Shown here: positions 5,277 to 12,644 of the stretch, piece by piece
Position numbering within the stretch: position 1 is the stretch's first letter
Layout: each line of letters opens with the position of its first letter
Source: Zoogloea sp.
GTDB lineage: Bacteria > Pseudomonadota > Gammaproteobacteria > Burkholderiales > Rhodocyclaceae
DNA: 34,572 nucleotides
Assembly: GCF_028689785.1 (NCBI RefSeq)
Contig: NZ_JAQVCN010000051.1
Location: 1-34,572 of the forward strand
Reading direction: 5' to 3'
Program-made: the position numbers and the translations under genes
The notes under the pieces: model-generated
What the model was told of the DNA's origin: nothing
Seen by the model: only the letters and a program-made list of their open reading frames with translations
Databases searched by the model: none

Positions 5277-8200
5277 TCAATCATCGGCGCCCCCCCATTC
5301 CAGAATGGTCGGTGTGATGCAGTAGAAGCGGCTGTTCTCGCCCCCGCCCGGCTCCCTGACCCGCACGGCCACGTTCTTCCCGTCGCCGTGCTTGAGCAGC
5401 TCGCGCTTCAGCAGCTCATTAACCACCTGCGCCGGATCGAACCCGGTGCACAGCTCCTGCTTGAAGACCGTGGGATAAATCAGGTACTCGAAAACGTGAT
5501 CCTTCTCGTGAAGGCTTGCGGTTTCCTTGGTGGGGCGCTTCCAGCCGGCCCGGTTCATCGTCCGTGGGGCGTGGGTGTCGGAGATGCTCGGCCGGCGCAT
5601 GTCTTCAAGACGGGCGCCAGCATGGGCCTGAACCCAGTTCTGCACCTGTTCAATCATCTTCCGCGGCTCCCGGTTCTCCTCGCCCCCAAAGGCCTGCAGC
5701 CAGTCCTGGAACATGCGGAATGACGCCTTGACGGCCTCACCCTGGGGCCAGCCGGTCAAGCCCCATTCGGTGGCCTTCTCGCCGGCATAGGCCACCGCTG
5801 CAAAGCGGGTCGCGGCCCGGATAGCCTGGCCACCGGCCTTCCTGGTCAGAGCGCGTTCTTCAAAGGCGCGGCGCAGTGCCTCGAACTGGGCGGGCATCGC
5901 CTCACGTTCCTGGATCGTCCGGCGGATGAACTCGGGGTAGGCCGTGCCGTAGTGCTTGGCCGCGTTGCGCTGCAGGGTCTCGGTGAAGCGGGCGCCATCG
6001 GGCAGGCCGTGCAGGACGTCCCAGCAGCCGAACCCGGCGCCGGCATCGGCGGGCAGCTCGCAGAAGCGCACCTCCTGTCCGGCATAGGCCCGCTCCTGGT
6101 TCTCCTCGAGGAACTGCGTGAGGCCGATCTCTCCATTCGACTGGAACAGCAGCGAGAAGGACGCGGTTTCCCGCAGCCCCCCGGCGGCTTGCCCTCGCCC
6201 CTTGCCTTGCCCACTGGTGAGCATGTAGGCGGCCTGTGCCACGTCCCTGGGGTTGCCGGCTTGCTTGAGCTCGTCCAGCAGCAGTGGTGCATCACAGTGG
6301 CCAGCAGCAACACCTTCGATGGCCGTTGCCGTGAGGAGCCATGTCTTACGGTAGGTGGGAGCCCCGCACAGGCTCGCCGTGCCGTAGAGCAGGCCCGACT
6401 TCCCGAGGCTTGAGCCCCCCGCCCAGTGGAAGCCGCCGGACACATTGGGGTGCAGCCAGCACAGGCCCCCCGCGAACCCGGCCGACAGGGCGAAGGTGAG
6501 CCGGCTGTTCCCCACGGCCAGGGCCGCCACATTGGCTTGCCAGTCGTCGAGGGTGCCGGCCGCCTTGAACTGGGCATGCCCGCTCCCTCCGGCTTGGTGT
6601 AGCCAGAGCTCCGCCCCGTCAGATGCGAGGGGGTCAGCATCGCCCCCCAGGACGTAAGACCAACGGCCCGGCTCGGTGCAGTCGTCGTGCCAGCCAATGC
6701 GGGCCGTGAGGCGAGCCCGGGCAGCGGGGCGGGAACGGTTCACGTACATCTTGAGCAGCCCGCCCTTGTTGTCGCCGATGAAGAGGCCTTGAGCCCGCAG
6801 CAGCCGGGCCAGGGCGGCACCGTCACCTTCGAGCATGTCATCGGGCACCAGCACCCGGCGGCGGCGGCCGTCGTGGTCGTGGAAGGTGGCCAGGCGTTGC
6901 CAGTTCTCGCCCCGGGCGTCACGAACCTGGTGCGTGATCTCCAGCGGGGCGCAGACGAACTGCTCGACGGTCTCCCAGCCTTCGCCCCGGCGCTCGACCT
7001 TGAGGCGATACACCCCGCGGCCGTCGTTGCCGTCGCGCAGCTCGAACACCTCGCCGCCCGATGCGGGTTGCTTTACGCCATCGGCGGGTGCCTTGCTGCG
7101 GGTCTTTCGGGCAGGCTTCGTAGGCGGCTTTTGTGATGCTTTCGGGGCGGCTTCTGGCTCGGGTGAGGAGACCGGCTCCGGATCGGGCGGCAGCACCGCT
7201 TCCGCGGAGAGCGCAGCGAGCTCGGCCGAATCCTTCAGGGCCGTTCGTGCGGCGGCCAGGATCTGGCGCACGGCATCGAGCCCGCCGATCTGATGCAGGT
7301 CGTTGAAGTCCGTGGGGGCCTTGCCGGTCTGCTGGAAGCCCTCCCACCTGGCGGCCGGATCGGGCCACAGAGGCGAGGCGACCACACCGCCCACTGCCTG
7401 GGCAGCCTCCCGTGCCCGGATCTGACCCGCGTTGCGCCGTTTGTGAGGCTGGCCACAAGCCGGGCAGGTGTCGCCATCCTCCACCCGAACCGGTGCCTTG
7501 CAAGCGAAGCACTCGCCAAAGGCGTCATCGTCGGCACACAGGATGAACCGGGCGGCCGGGTAGGCTTCCTGCAGGGCCTTGGCGGCCGCCTCCAGGCTAC
7601 CGGCATCGAAGGCCACGGCAACGGGCCAGCCGGTGGCCTGGTGGATGCTGGCGGCCGTGGCGTAGCCCTCGGCCACACACAGGGGCCTATCCGTCGAAAC
7701 CTCGCCGATCAGGTGGAACTTGCCGGCCTTCTCTCCCCCGGGCAGAAAGTCCTTATCCCGGCCGTCCACCTTGTCCTGGTAGATGGCCTGCAGGCTGTGC
7801 AGGGTGCCCGATGGGCTGCGCATGGGCACCAGCAAGGCGCCGGGGATGCGCTCCTCTCGCCACTCACCGGGGCGCACCTCCTGCCACTTGGGCCACGATC
7901 CCACGCGCAGGCCATGGGCCAGCACACCCTTGCGGAGCAGGTAAGGGTGATCGTCCGGGGCTGGCTTGGCGTTGTTCCAGATCGCGTTTGCCTTGCGGCG
8001 TGCCTTGTCCCGCTTGGCTTTGGCTTCGGCCTCCCGGGCGGCCCGCTGGGCTTCGATCCGGGCACGGCTGGCGGCCTCCTCTTCGGGGGTGAGTTGGCGG
8101 CCAATGTCGGCCCGCCAGTTCTCCCACTCCAGGCCATCCTTGAAGTTCTGAAAACCACCGGCCGGCACACCATCCAGGTGCAGCAGGTAGGCGCCATCCT

Positions 8201-8333
8201 TCCTGCCCTTGGGGCCGTCCCGGAGCTCGCAGCGATGGAGCTTGCCGTCAGCGTCGAGGTGGTCGGGGAGCAGGAGGCCGCGGGCCTCGGCAGCCTGGCG
8301 GAACTGGGCCAGGATCGATGCGGTATCGATCAT
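5277..8333 (-). CDS. TOPRIM and DUF927 primase-helicase, 1018 aa
   Basis: This is the probable replication protein of the element. The start ATG 8333 overlaps the stop of the 108-aa gene as ATGA. The N-terminal region (1-75) is of the kind preceding satellite primases (DGAYLLHLDGVPAGGFQNFK). A TOPRIM-like domain spans about 215-350, with AEGYATA (221-227), CADDDA (266-271) and the downstream DFNDLH (342-347). Inside it is a four-Cys insert, CFAC at 275-278 and CPAC at 290-293. A Pro/Lys/Ala-rich linker (380-425) leads to the DUF927 helicase-type domain, with Walker A GGSSLGKS at 639-646 and Walker B-like LLLDEL at 684-689. Known relatives are fused primase-helicases of mobile elements, functionally like the P4 alpha protein. 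The iterons about 1.2-2 kb away are its plausible target. Confidence 0.85.
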   Translation of the reverse strand: MIDTASILAQFRQAAEARGLLLPDHLDADGKLHRCELRDGPKGRKDGAYLLHLDGVPAGGFQNFKDGLEWENWRADIGRQLTPEEEAASRARIEAQRAAREAEAKAKRDKARRKANAIWNNAKPAPDDHPYLLRKGVLAHGLRVGSWPKWQEVRPGEWREERIPGALLVPMRSPSGTLHSLQAIYQDKVDGRDKDFLPGGEKAGKFHLIGEVSTDRPLCVAEGYATAASIHQATGWPVAVAFDAGSLEAAAKALQEAYPAARFILCADDDAFGECFACKAPVRVEDGDTCPACGQPHKRRNAGQIRAREAAQAVGGVVASPLWPDPAARWEGFQQTGKAPTDFNDLHQIGGLDAVRQILAAARTALKDSAELAALSAEAVLPPDPEPVSSPEPEAAPKASQKPPTKPARKTRSKAPADGVKQPASGGEVFELRDGNDGRGVYRLKVERRGEGWETVEQFVCAPLEITHQVRDARGENWQRLATFHDHDGRRRRVLVPDDMLEGDGAALARLLRAQGLFIGDNKGGLLKMYVNRSRPAARARLTARIGWHDDCTEPGRWSYVLGGDADPLASDGAELWLHQAGGSGHAQFKAAGTLDDWQANVAALAVGNSRLTFALSAGFAGGLCWLHPNVSGGFHWAGGSSLGKSGLLYGTASLCGAPTYRKTWLLTATAIEGVAAGHCDAPLLLDELKQAGNPRDVAQAAYMLTSGQGKGRGQAAGGLRETASFSLLFQSNGEIGLTQFLEENQERAYAGQEVRFCELPADAGAGFGCWDVLHGLPDGARFTETLQRNAAKHYGTAYPEFIRRTIQEREAMPAQFEALRRAFEERALTRKAGGQAIRAATRFAAVAYAGEKATEWGLTGWPQGEAVKASFRMFQDWLQAFGGEENREPRKMIEQVQNWVQAHAGARLEDMRRPSISDTHAPRTMNRAGWKRPTKETASLHEKDHVFEYLIYPTVFKQELCTGFDPAQVVNELLKRELLKHGDGKNVAVRVREPGGGENSRFYCITPTILEWGGADD

Positions 8334-8656
8334 TCCGCGGGCCACCCCGAAACCTGCTTTAGGCGCTGGGCGAGGGCTTGCCAGCACTCGCCAGTGGCAG
8401 GCGCAACACCAATTGTGCGCGCCTTGTCGTAGGTGGCCTCCCTGCTGAACTCCCAGGGGGCGGGGGCGGCGGCTTGAATCGTGCGGTTCAGGCGCTCGAC
8501 TGCCAGCCAGAGGGCTATTTGCAGGCGGTCTTCCGGGCTCGCCTTGGAGTTGATCGCGGTCGCCAACTCATCGGCTTCCCGCAGATCTTCGGCCAGACGA
8601 GAACCAATGAGCGACAACGGGGACCCGCTCGCCGTGGTCGGTTTCTTCCGGGGCAT
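8330..8656 (-). CDS. hypothetical protein, 108 aa
   Basis: ATG 8656 shares a base with the TAA of alpA, and the gene ends in an ATGA overlap with the primase gene, so the three genes are translationally coupled. The product begins MPRKKPTTASGSPL and has a helical central part (RLAEDLREADELATAI, then QIALWLAVERLNRTI) and a C-terminal helix. No motif is recognised. Its invariable-looking position between alpA and the primase suggests a replication or regulatory accessory protein, but this is inference. Confidence 0.65.
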   Translation of the reverse strand: MPRKKPTTASGSPLSLIGSRLAEDLREADELATAINSKASPEDRLQIALWLAVERLNRTIQAAAPAPWEFSREATYDKARTIGVAPATGECWQALAQRLKQVSGWPAE

Positions 8657-8904
8657 TACTGGCCCCCGTTGCGCGACGTGCTTCGGGTGGCATCACGGGC
8701 CGCAATGCGAGCGGCAAGCCATGCGTTGATCTCCGATTCAACCCAGCCGACAGACTTGGGGCCAAGCTGAATAGGGGCGGGAAACGTGCCGGCTTTAATG
8801 CCGTCGTAAATCGTGGAGCAGCCAAGCCCGGTACGGGCTTCAACTTCGGGGCGGCGAAGGATTACAAGAGGGACATCCGGGGTGCCGGTGACTTTCTTTG
8901 CCAT
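8656..8904 (-). CDS. alpA: AlpA-family transcriptional regulator/excisionase
   Basis: The 82-aa product, starting MAKKVTGTPD, has the AlpA-type winged helix-turn-helix: LRRPEVEARTGLGCSTIYDG, then GTFPAPIQLGPKSVGWVESE and INAWLAARI. AlpA and related Cox/Vis-like proteins regulate the early genes of P4-like elements and can act as excision factors with the integrase. ATG 8904 is chosen over an upstream ATG at 8949 because the family begins close to the helix-turn-helix and AGGA lies about 10 bases before it. It heads the alpA, 108-aa, primase cluster, with its own promoter expected in the 70 bases after the preceding terminator. Confidence 0.85.
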   Translation of the reverse strand: MAKKVTGTPDVPLVILRRPEVEARTGLGCSTIYDGIKAGTFPAPIQLGPKSVGWVESEINAWLAARIAARDATRSTSRNGGQ

Positions 8905-8977
8905 GTGTTTGCATCCTGTCGGATCGCTCCGGAACGGCCCGGAGCACATGGCGCAACTTTGAAGGGGGTGTCACGTG

Positions 8978-9022
8978 AAAAAAATCCCGTATGCCAGCAC
9001 GGCGTAATCCGTGCCCGCATAC
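8978..9022 (-). terminator. terminator of the 284-aa gene
   Basis: A 34-bp interrupted palindrome (8989-9022) has paired arms GTATGC/GCATAC and GCACGG/CCGTGC around a 6-base loop, with one unpaired 2-base step. On the minus strand it is followed after 4 bases by seven T (8984-8978). It begins 22 bases after the stop of the 284-aa gene and separates it from alpA. Confidence 0.65.
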
Positions 9023-9043
9023 CTTACAGCCCGCAGGCAAACC

Positions 9044-9898
9044 TTACGCTTTGCCGGCAGAGCGGAGTTCCTTGTTCGCCTCCCCTATGTGGTCTCTTGC
9101 CGTTCTGAATGCACAATTGAACTTCTCGGAAGCGCGCTCTGCCGCCTGGTCAAGGCTCTTGAATATGTCCCTATTGGCCAGCCACCACGCCCGAATTTTT
9201 GCGGCTTTCTGGTTGCTAAGGGCGTGCCGTGCTGAGGCCCCCTTTTTGGCGAGAGCGCGGGCGGCAAGAGCCCTTTCCTCCCTTCCCGCATCAGCCCATA
9301 GGATCGAATCCCTCGCCATCTTCAAGGCTTCTGCCACCTCGAAGAGCAGATCAAAGGCTTTCGGGTCGCCGTTCCGGTGAAGCTCTGCAGCGGCGAAGAA
9401 CCACGCCAAGGCTTGAACTTTGAAAAGGTCGTCAGTGTCCGGAAAGTCTTCGAATGACGTGCCGTCCAGTAACTCAAAAGGTGCTAGCCAAGTCTCTATG
9501 TGATGCGCTTCGGGTTCTTGAATTCGATATTCGCGGGCGCCCTTGTGCGCCAATTCGCGGTCATTAAGCCACGAAAACAAAGGGTTATACCTGCGCCGGA
9601 ATTCAACAAGGCGGGCCGCCACGAACAGCAGGTCAAGCCGCGTATCTTCATTATGTTCCAGCAACTCAGACCGGCAGTGCGAGAGGCTTTCAGCCCACTT
9701 TTCGCCGAACTCCTGCGGAATTTCCAGTGAAAAAATTGAATCATCTGGAAAGGCGGCTATCAGGGCTTCATCCACTGCGGGCGGGTGAGCTGTTTCGATT
9801 GCCCAGTCCGCAAGAGCTTTGAATTCGTCAATCAGGTATCCCTCTGGGTATCTCTTGAGCGGTCCGCCCGGATACCTCGGAAAAGAATCTAAGTTCAT
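9044..9898 (-). CDS. uncharacterised element protein, 284 aa
   Basis: The gene starts at ATG 9898 with AAGGGCG about 5 bases upstream and ends before its own terminator. It lies alone between the integrase and alpA. The product begins MNLDSFPRYPGGPLKRYPEG; the middle is acidic, helical and rich in aromatic residues (ALAWFFAAAELHRNGDP, FDLLFEVAEALKMARDS), and the C-terminus is basic (KIRAWWLANRDIFKSL, then KFNCAFRTARDHIGEANKEL), possibly a DNA- or RNA-binding tail. No signal peptide, membrane segment or catalytic motif is evident. By eye the DNA is less GC-rich than the flanking genes, suggesting separate acquisition. It could be cargo, such as an anti-phage or regulatory gene, but I do not recognise it. 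Confidence 0.65.
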   Translation of the reverse strand: MNLDSFPRYPGGPLKRYPEGYLIDEFKALADWAIETAHPPAVDEALIAAFPDDSIFSLEIPQEFGEKWAESLSHCRSELLEHNEDTRLDLLFVAARLVEFRRRYNPLFSWLNDRELAHKGAREYRIQEPEAHHIETWLAPFELLDGTSFEDFPDTDDLFKVQALAWFFAAAELHRNGDPKAFDLLFEVAEALKMARDSILWADAGREERALAARALAKKGASARHALSNQKAAKIRAWWLANRDIFKSLDQAAERASEKFNCAFRTARDHIGEANKELRSAGKA

Positions 9899-9929
9899 AA
9901 ACGCCCTTGTGCGCTATCCCTTGTTTGGA

Positions 9930-9986
9930 TGCCGCGCCGGCCGGGCAAGGGTTCCCGGTTTTCCTCCCGTCGGAGTAGGCGCGGCA
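9930..9986. repeat. 9-bp inverted repeat between integrase and 284-aa gene
   Basis: TGCCGCGCC at 9930-9938 and GGCGCGGCA at 9978-9986 are perfect inverted copies 39 bases apart; an inner CCGGG/CCCGG pair lies between them. There is no T run, so it may be a structured spacer or weak terminator following the integrase gene. Confidence 0.4.
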
Positions 9987-10005
9987 AGACTGATTTTGAC
10001 ACCCT

Positions 10006-11229
10006 TCAGGCGGCCCCACGGGACGGCAGCTCTACTACCTCCGCCCCCGCCTTGAGCCGCTCCAGGTAGTCCGCCCACCTCTGCATCATGGCCCGGCGTT
10101 CCTTGATGAACTTCGTTCTGTTGTAAGCGGTGCCTAGCGCATCGGGCACCCGGTGGGCGAGCTGGTGTTCAATCACATCACGGTCCACCTCAAGCTCTTC
10201 ATGCAGGATCGTCCGGGCCATCGCCCGGAAGCCGTGCCCGGTCATCTCGGTTTTGGTGTCGTAGCCCATGCGGCGCAGTGCGGCATTTACCGCAGCTTCA
10301 CTCATGGGTTTTTTCGGGTCACGGCCGGCGAAGACATGCACGCCGCGGCCGGTCAGGGGGTGCAGGTCACGCAGGATCGCCACCGCCTGCGAAGAGAGCG
10401 GGACAAGGTGCGCCCGCTTTGCCTTCATGCGCTCCGGCGGGATGCTCCATTCCCCTTTATCAAGGTCGAATTCTGCCCACTCGGCCTTGCGCAACTCGCC
10501 AGGGCGCACGAACACCAGCGGCCCCAGCTTCAGGGCCGATTGAACAATCAATGTTCCCTTGAAGGCATCGATTGCCCGCAACAGCGCCCCCACTTCGAGG
10601 GGCTCGGTGATCGCGGCAAAGTGCCCCGTTCGCCGTGGGGGCAGCGCCCCGCGTAGATCGCCGGTCGGGTCGCGTTCGGCCCGGCCAGTGGCGACGGCAT
10701 AACGGAAAATCTGCCCGCAGTTCTGAAGCGCACGGTGGGCGGTATCCAGAGCCCCGCGGGCTTCTATCCGGCGAACCGTCGCCAGCAGATCGGGGGGCGT
10801 TATCCCGGAAATGGGCCGACTACCCAGCCAGGGGAACACGTCTTTTTCGAGGCGCTGAAGGATCTTGTCGGCATGCGTATCAGCCCAGCCGGACGCCTGC
10901 TTGCCGAACCACTCACGGGCAATCGCTTCAAAATTATTGGCCACCGCTACCACCCTCGCCGCCTTCGCGGCCTTCCGCTCTTCGGCAGGGTCGATACCGT
11001 CGGCAAGTAGCTTGCGGGCTTCGTCGCGACGGGTGCGGGCATCCTTCAGGCTTACGTCTGGATAGCTCCCCAGGGCGAGCAGTTTTTCCTTTCCGTCAAA
11101 ACGGAATTTGAGGCGCCACAACTTGCCGCCGGTCGGGGTCAGCAACAGAAAGAGCCCTTTTTCGTCCGCCACTTTTCGGGGCTTGACGTCAGGCTTCAGC
11201 GTCTTGATTTGGGTGTCGGTAAGGGGCAT
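10006..11229 (-). CDS. int: tyrosine recombinase/integrase (P4-type, DUF4102 N-terminus)
   Basis: The 407-aa protein starts MPLTDTQIKTLKPD, the standard N-terminal arm-binding start of P4-like integrases, so ATG 11229 is used and an upstream ATG at 11322 rejected. DUF4102-type sequence covers about 1-85 (LALGSYPDVSLKDARTRR), a SAM-like core-binding domain 95-185, and the catalytic domain follows: Arg242 in VRPGELR, His332-x-x-Arg335 in GHGFR, His359 in QLAHR and nucleophile Tyr369 in AYNRTKF, with Lys271 near the expected beta hairpin. All catalytic residues are present, so it is probably active. It would integrate and excise the element at tRNA-Ala, whose 3' end is about 290 bp upstream of the gene. 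Confidence 0.93.
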   Translation of the reverse strand: MPLTDTQIKTLKPDVKPRKVADEKGLFLLLTPTGGKLWRLKFRFDGKEKLLALGSYPDVSLKDARTRRDEARKLLADGIDPAEERKAAKAARVVAVANNFEAIAREWFGKQASGWADTHADKILQRLEKDVFPWLGSRPISGITPPDLLATVRRIEARGALDTAHRALQNCGQIFRYAVATGRAERDPTGDLRGALPPRRTGHFAAITEPLEVGALLRAIDAFKGTLIVQSALKLGPLVFVRPGELRKAEWAEFDLDKGEWSIPPERMKAKRAHLVPLSSQAVAILRDLHPLTGRGVHVFAGRDPKKPMSEAAVNAALRRMGYDTKTEMTGHGFRAMARTILHEELEVDRDVIEHQLAHRVPDALGTAYNRTKFIKERRAMMQRWADYLERLKAGAEVVELPSRGAA

Positions 11230-11449
11230 CGGGGGCGCTCCAGGTGGCAAGGGGATCAAACCCAAGACCATCCGACAATCGAACCCGCCGGCCGCGCAGG
11301 AGGGGAACGGCGCCCACTTCAATGCAAGGTTTTCGCCGTGCTTTTGGGGGTAGCGGAATCGGGGTATTTAGTCGAAATGGTCTATACCCCCGACTCTACC
11401 CCCGAAAAATGCCGGCTTGCAATGCAATTCCCCGGAACACTACGGACGT

Positions 11450-11491
11450 AAAAAAGGCCGGAACCCTTGTATTTATTGGGGCTTCCGGCCT
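11450..11491 (-). terminator. intrinsic terminator downstream of tRNA-Ala
   Basis: AGGCCGGAA (11455-11463) pairs with TTCCGGCCT (11483-11491), with partial extension into CCC/GGG; on the minus strand it ends in TTTTTT (11455-11450). It lies 27 bases past the tRNA 3' end. If the element did insert at the tRNA, this terminator was brought by the element. Confidence 0.7.
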
Positions 11492-11517
11492 GTTTCGGTA
11501 CTGCTTGGAAGTGTTCT

Positions 11518-11593
<76 letters not shown>

Positions 11594-11661
11594 ACGTAAG
11601 CCGCGCATTATAGCGATGCTTCGTGGCCCTGCAAAGCCCGGATTGTGGTGCCTGGGGTTGG

Positions 11662-12633
11662 TCAGGTTTCGTCGTCTTCGCCAGAGCCGACTGCGGCGCG
11701 GCCGAGGCGGTCGGCGACGGCGGACCACTCGGGGGTGGCGGGCGGAGCTTCGACCAGAATGCGGGCGCAGGGCGATTCGTCCAGGGCGCGCAGGCTGGCG
11801 TAGAGGTCGTGGCCGTAGGCTGTTGGATCAGCAGGGGCTGCGATCCAGCTCACGCCTTCGGGCAGGCCGGCGGGCGCGGGCTGACGGGCCAGAACGGCAT
11901 CGCCGCTGCGGGCACGGGTGGGCAGCTCGGTGCTGGCAATCAGTTCGAGCGGAGTGCGCGGGGCGTAGTGGGCGGCCAGAGCGCCGGAAACACGGGGGGC
12001 GGCGTCGGGCTGCTGTTCTTCACCGCGCAGGCGCGGGCGGCGGCCGATGACCCGGGCGATGTCATCCACGCCGATGGCGCCGGGGCGCAGGATCACCGGC
12101 ACATCGCGGGACAGGTCGAGGATGGTGGATTCCAGGCCCACCTGGCAGGCTCCGCCTTCGAGGATCAGCGGGACGCGCTCCCCCAGCTCCTGGCGGACGT
12201 GCTCGGCGGTGGTGGGGCTGATGCGCCCGAAGCGGTTGGCCGAGGGTGCCGCCACGCCGCCACCGAAGGCGCGCAGCAGCTCCAGCGCCACGGGGTGATT
12301 GGGCACCCGCAGGCCGACGGTGTCCTGCCCGCCGGTGACGATGTCGGGCACGCCCTCCTCCTTCTTGAGGATGAGGGTGAGCGGGCCGGGCCAGAAGGCG
12401 CGGGCCAGGGCGATGGCCTCGCGGGGGATATCGCGGGCCCAGTCGACGAGCTGTTCGGCACGGGCCAGATGGACGATGAGGGGGTGGTCGGACGGGCGCC
12501 CCTTGGCGGCAAAGATTTTCGCAACGGCGGCGGGATTGAGGGCGTCGGCGCCGAGGCCATAGACGGTCTCGGTGGGCAGAGCGACCAGTTCGCCCTGGCG
12601 CAGGAGCGCAACCGCGTGCGGGATGTCGTTCAT
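11662..12633 (-). CDS. tsaC: L-threonylcarbamoyladenylate synthase (Sua5/YwlC/TsaC type)
   Basis: This enzyme makes threonylcarbamoyl-AMP from threonine, bicarbonate and ATP, the first step of t6A37 modification of ANN-reading tRNAs in the cytoplasm. The 323-aa length shows the long Sua5 form: a YrdC domain at about 1-195 (GELVALPTETVYGLGADA, then AKGRPSDHPLIVHLA and SANRFGRISPTTAEHV), a linker, and a C-terminal Sua5 domain from about 215 (SGALAAHYAPRTPLEL). It is the last protein gene of the folD-purE-purK cluster, starting 11 bases after the purK stop. Start ATG 12633 fits the family's usual N-terminus. Confidence 0.93.
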   Translation of the reverse strand: MNDIPHAVALLRQGELVALPTETVYGLGADALNPAAVAKIFAAKGRPSDHPLIVHLARAEQLVDWARDIPREAIALARAFWPGPLTLILKKEEGVPDIVTGGQDTVGLRVPNHPVALELLRAFGGGVAAPSANRFGRISPTTAEHVRQELGERVPLILEGGACQVGLESTILDLSRDVPVILRPGAIGVDDIARVIGRRPRLRGEEQQPDAAPRVSGALAAHYAPRTPLELIASTELPTRARSGDAVLARQPAPAGLPEGVSWIAAPADPTAYGHDLYASLRALDESPCARILVEAPPATPEWSAVADRLGRAAVGSGEDDET

Positions 12634-12644
12634 CCGCTCAGGCT

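Larger units (their letters stand above)
1..11517. mobile_element. P4-like integrated element (right part; left end outside window)
   Basis: This stretch carries a tyrosine integrase next to the 3' end of tRNA-Ala(CGC), an AlpA-type regulator, a TOPRIM/DUF927 primase-helicase, a DUF3987 protein, an Ash-like ORF, phage-type small genes, iteron-like repeats and a toxin-antitoxin remnant. Together these are typical of P4-like satellites and related integrative elements. No capsid, tail, packaging or conjugation gene is visible. The right boundary is inferred to fall at the tRNA 3' end, because integrases of this family usually recombine there. I found no second copy of the tRNA 3' end in the window, so the left boundary lies outside it. 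It is open whether this is one element or two in tandem, since two helicase-type replication genes are present. Confidence 0.8.

Noticed and set aside
5123-5284. Longer start of the coiled-coil gene
   Set aside because: It would overlap the primase stop and add a Pro-rich segment; a ribosome binding site is present only for ATG 5122.
11230-11322. Upstream start for the integrase at 11322
   Set aside because: The added 31 residues are not seen in the family, whose N-terminus is the MPLTDTQIK type at 11229.
1-11449. Second attachment-site copy of the tRNA-Ala 3' end
   Set aside because: I looked for the tRNA 3' sequence (GGTGGACCGAATGAGG type) in the left region and saw no copy; it must lie outside the window if it exists.
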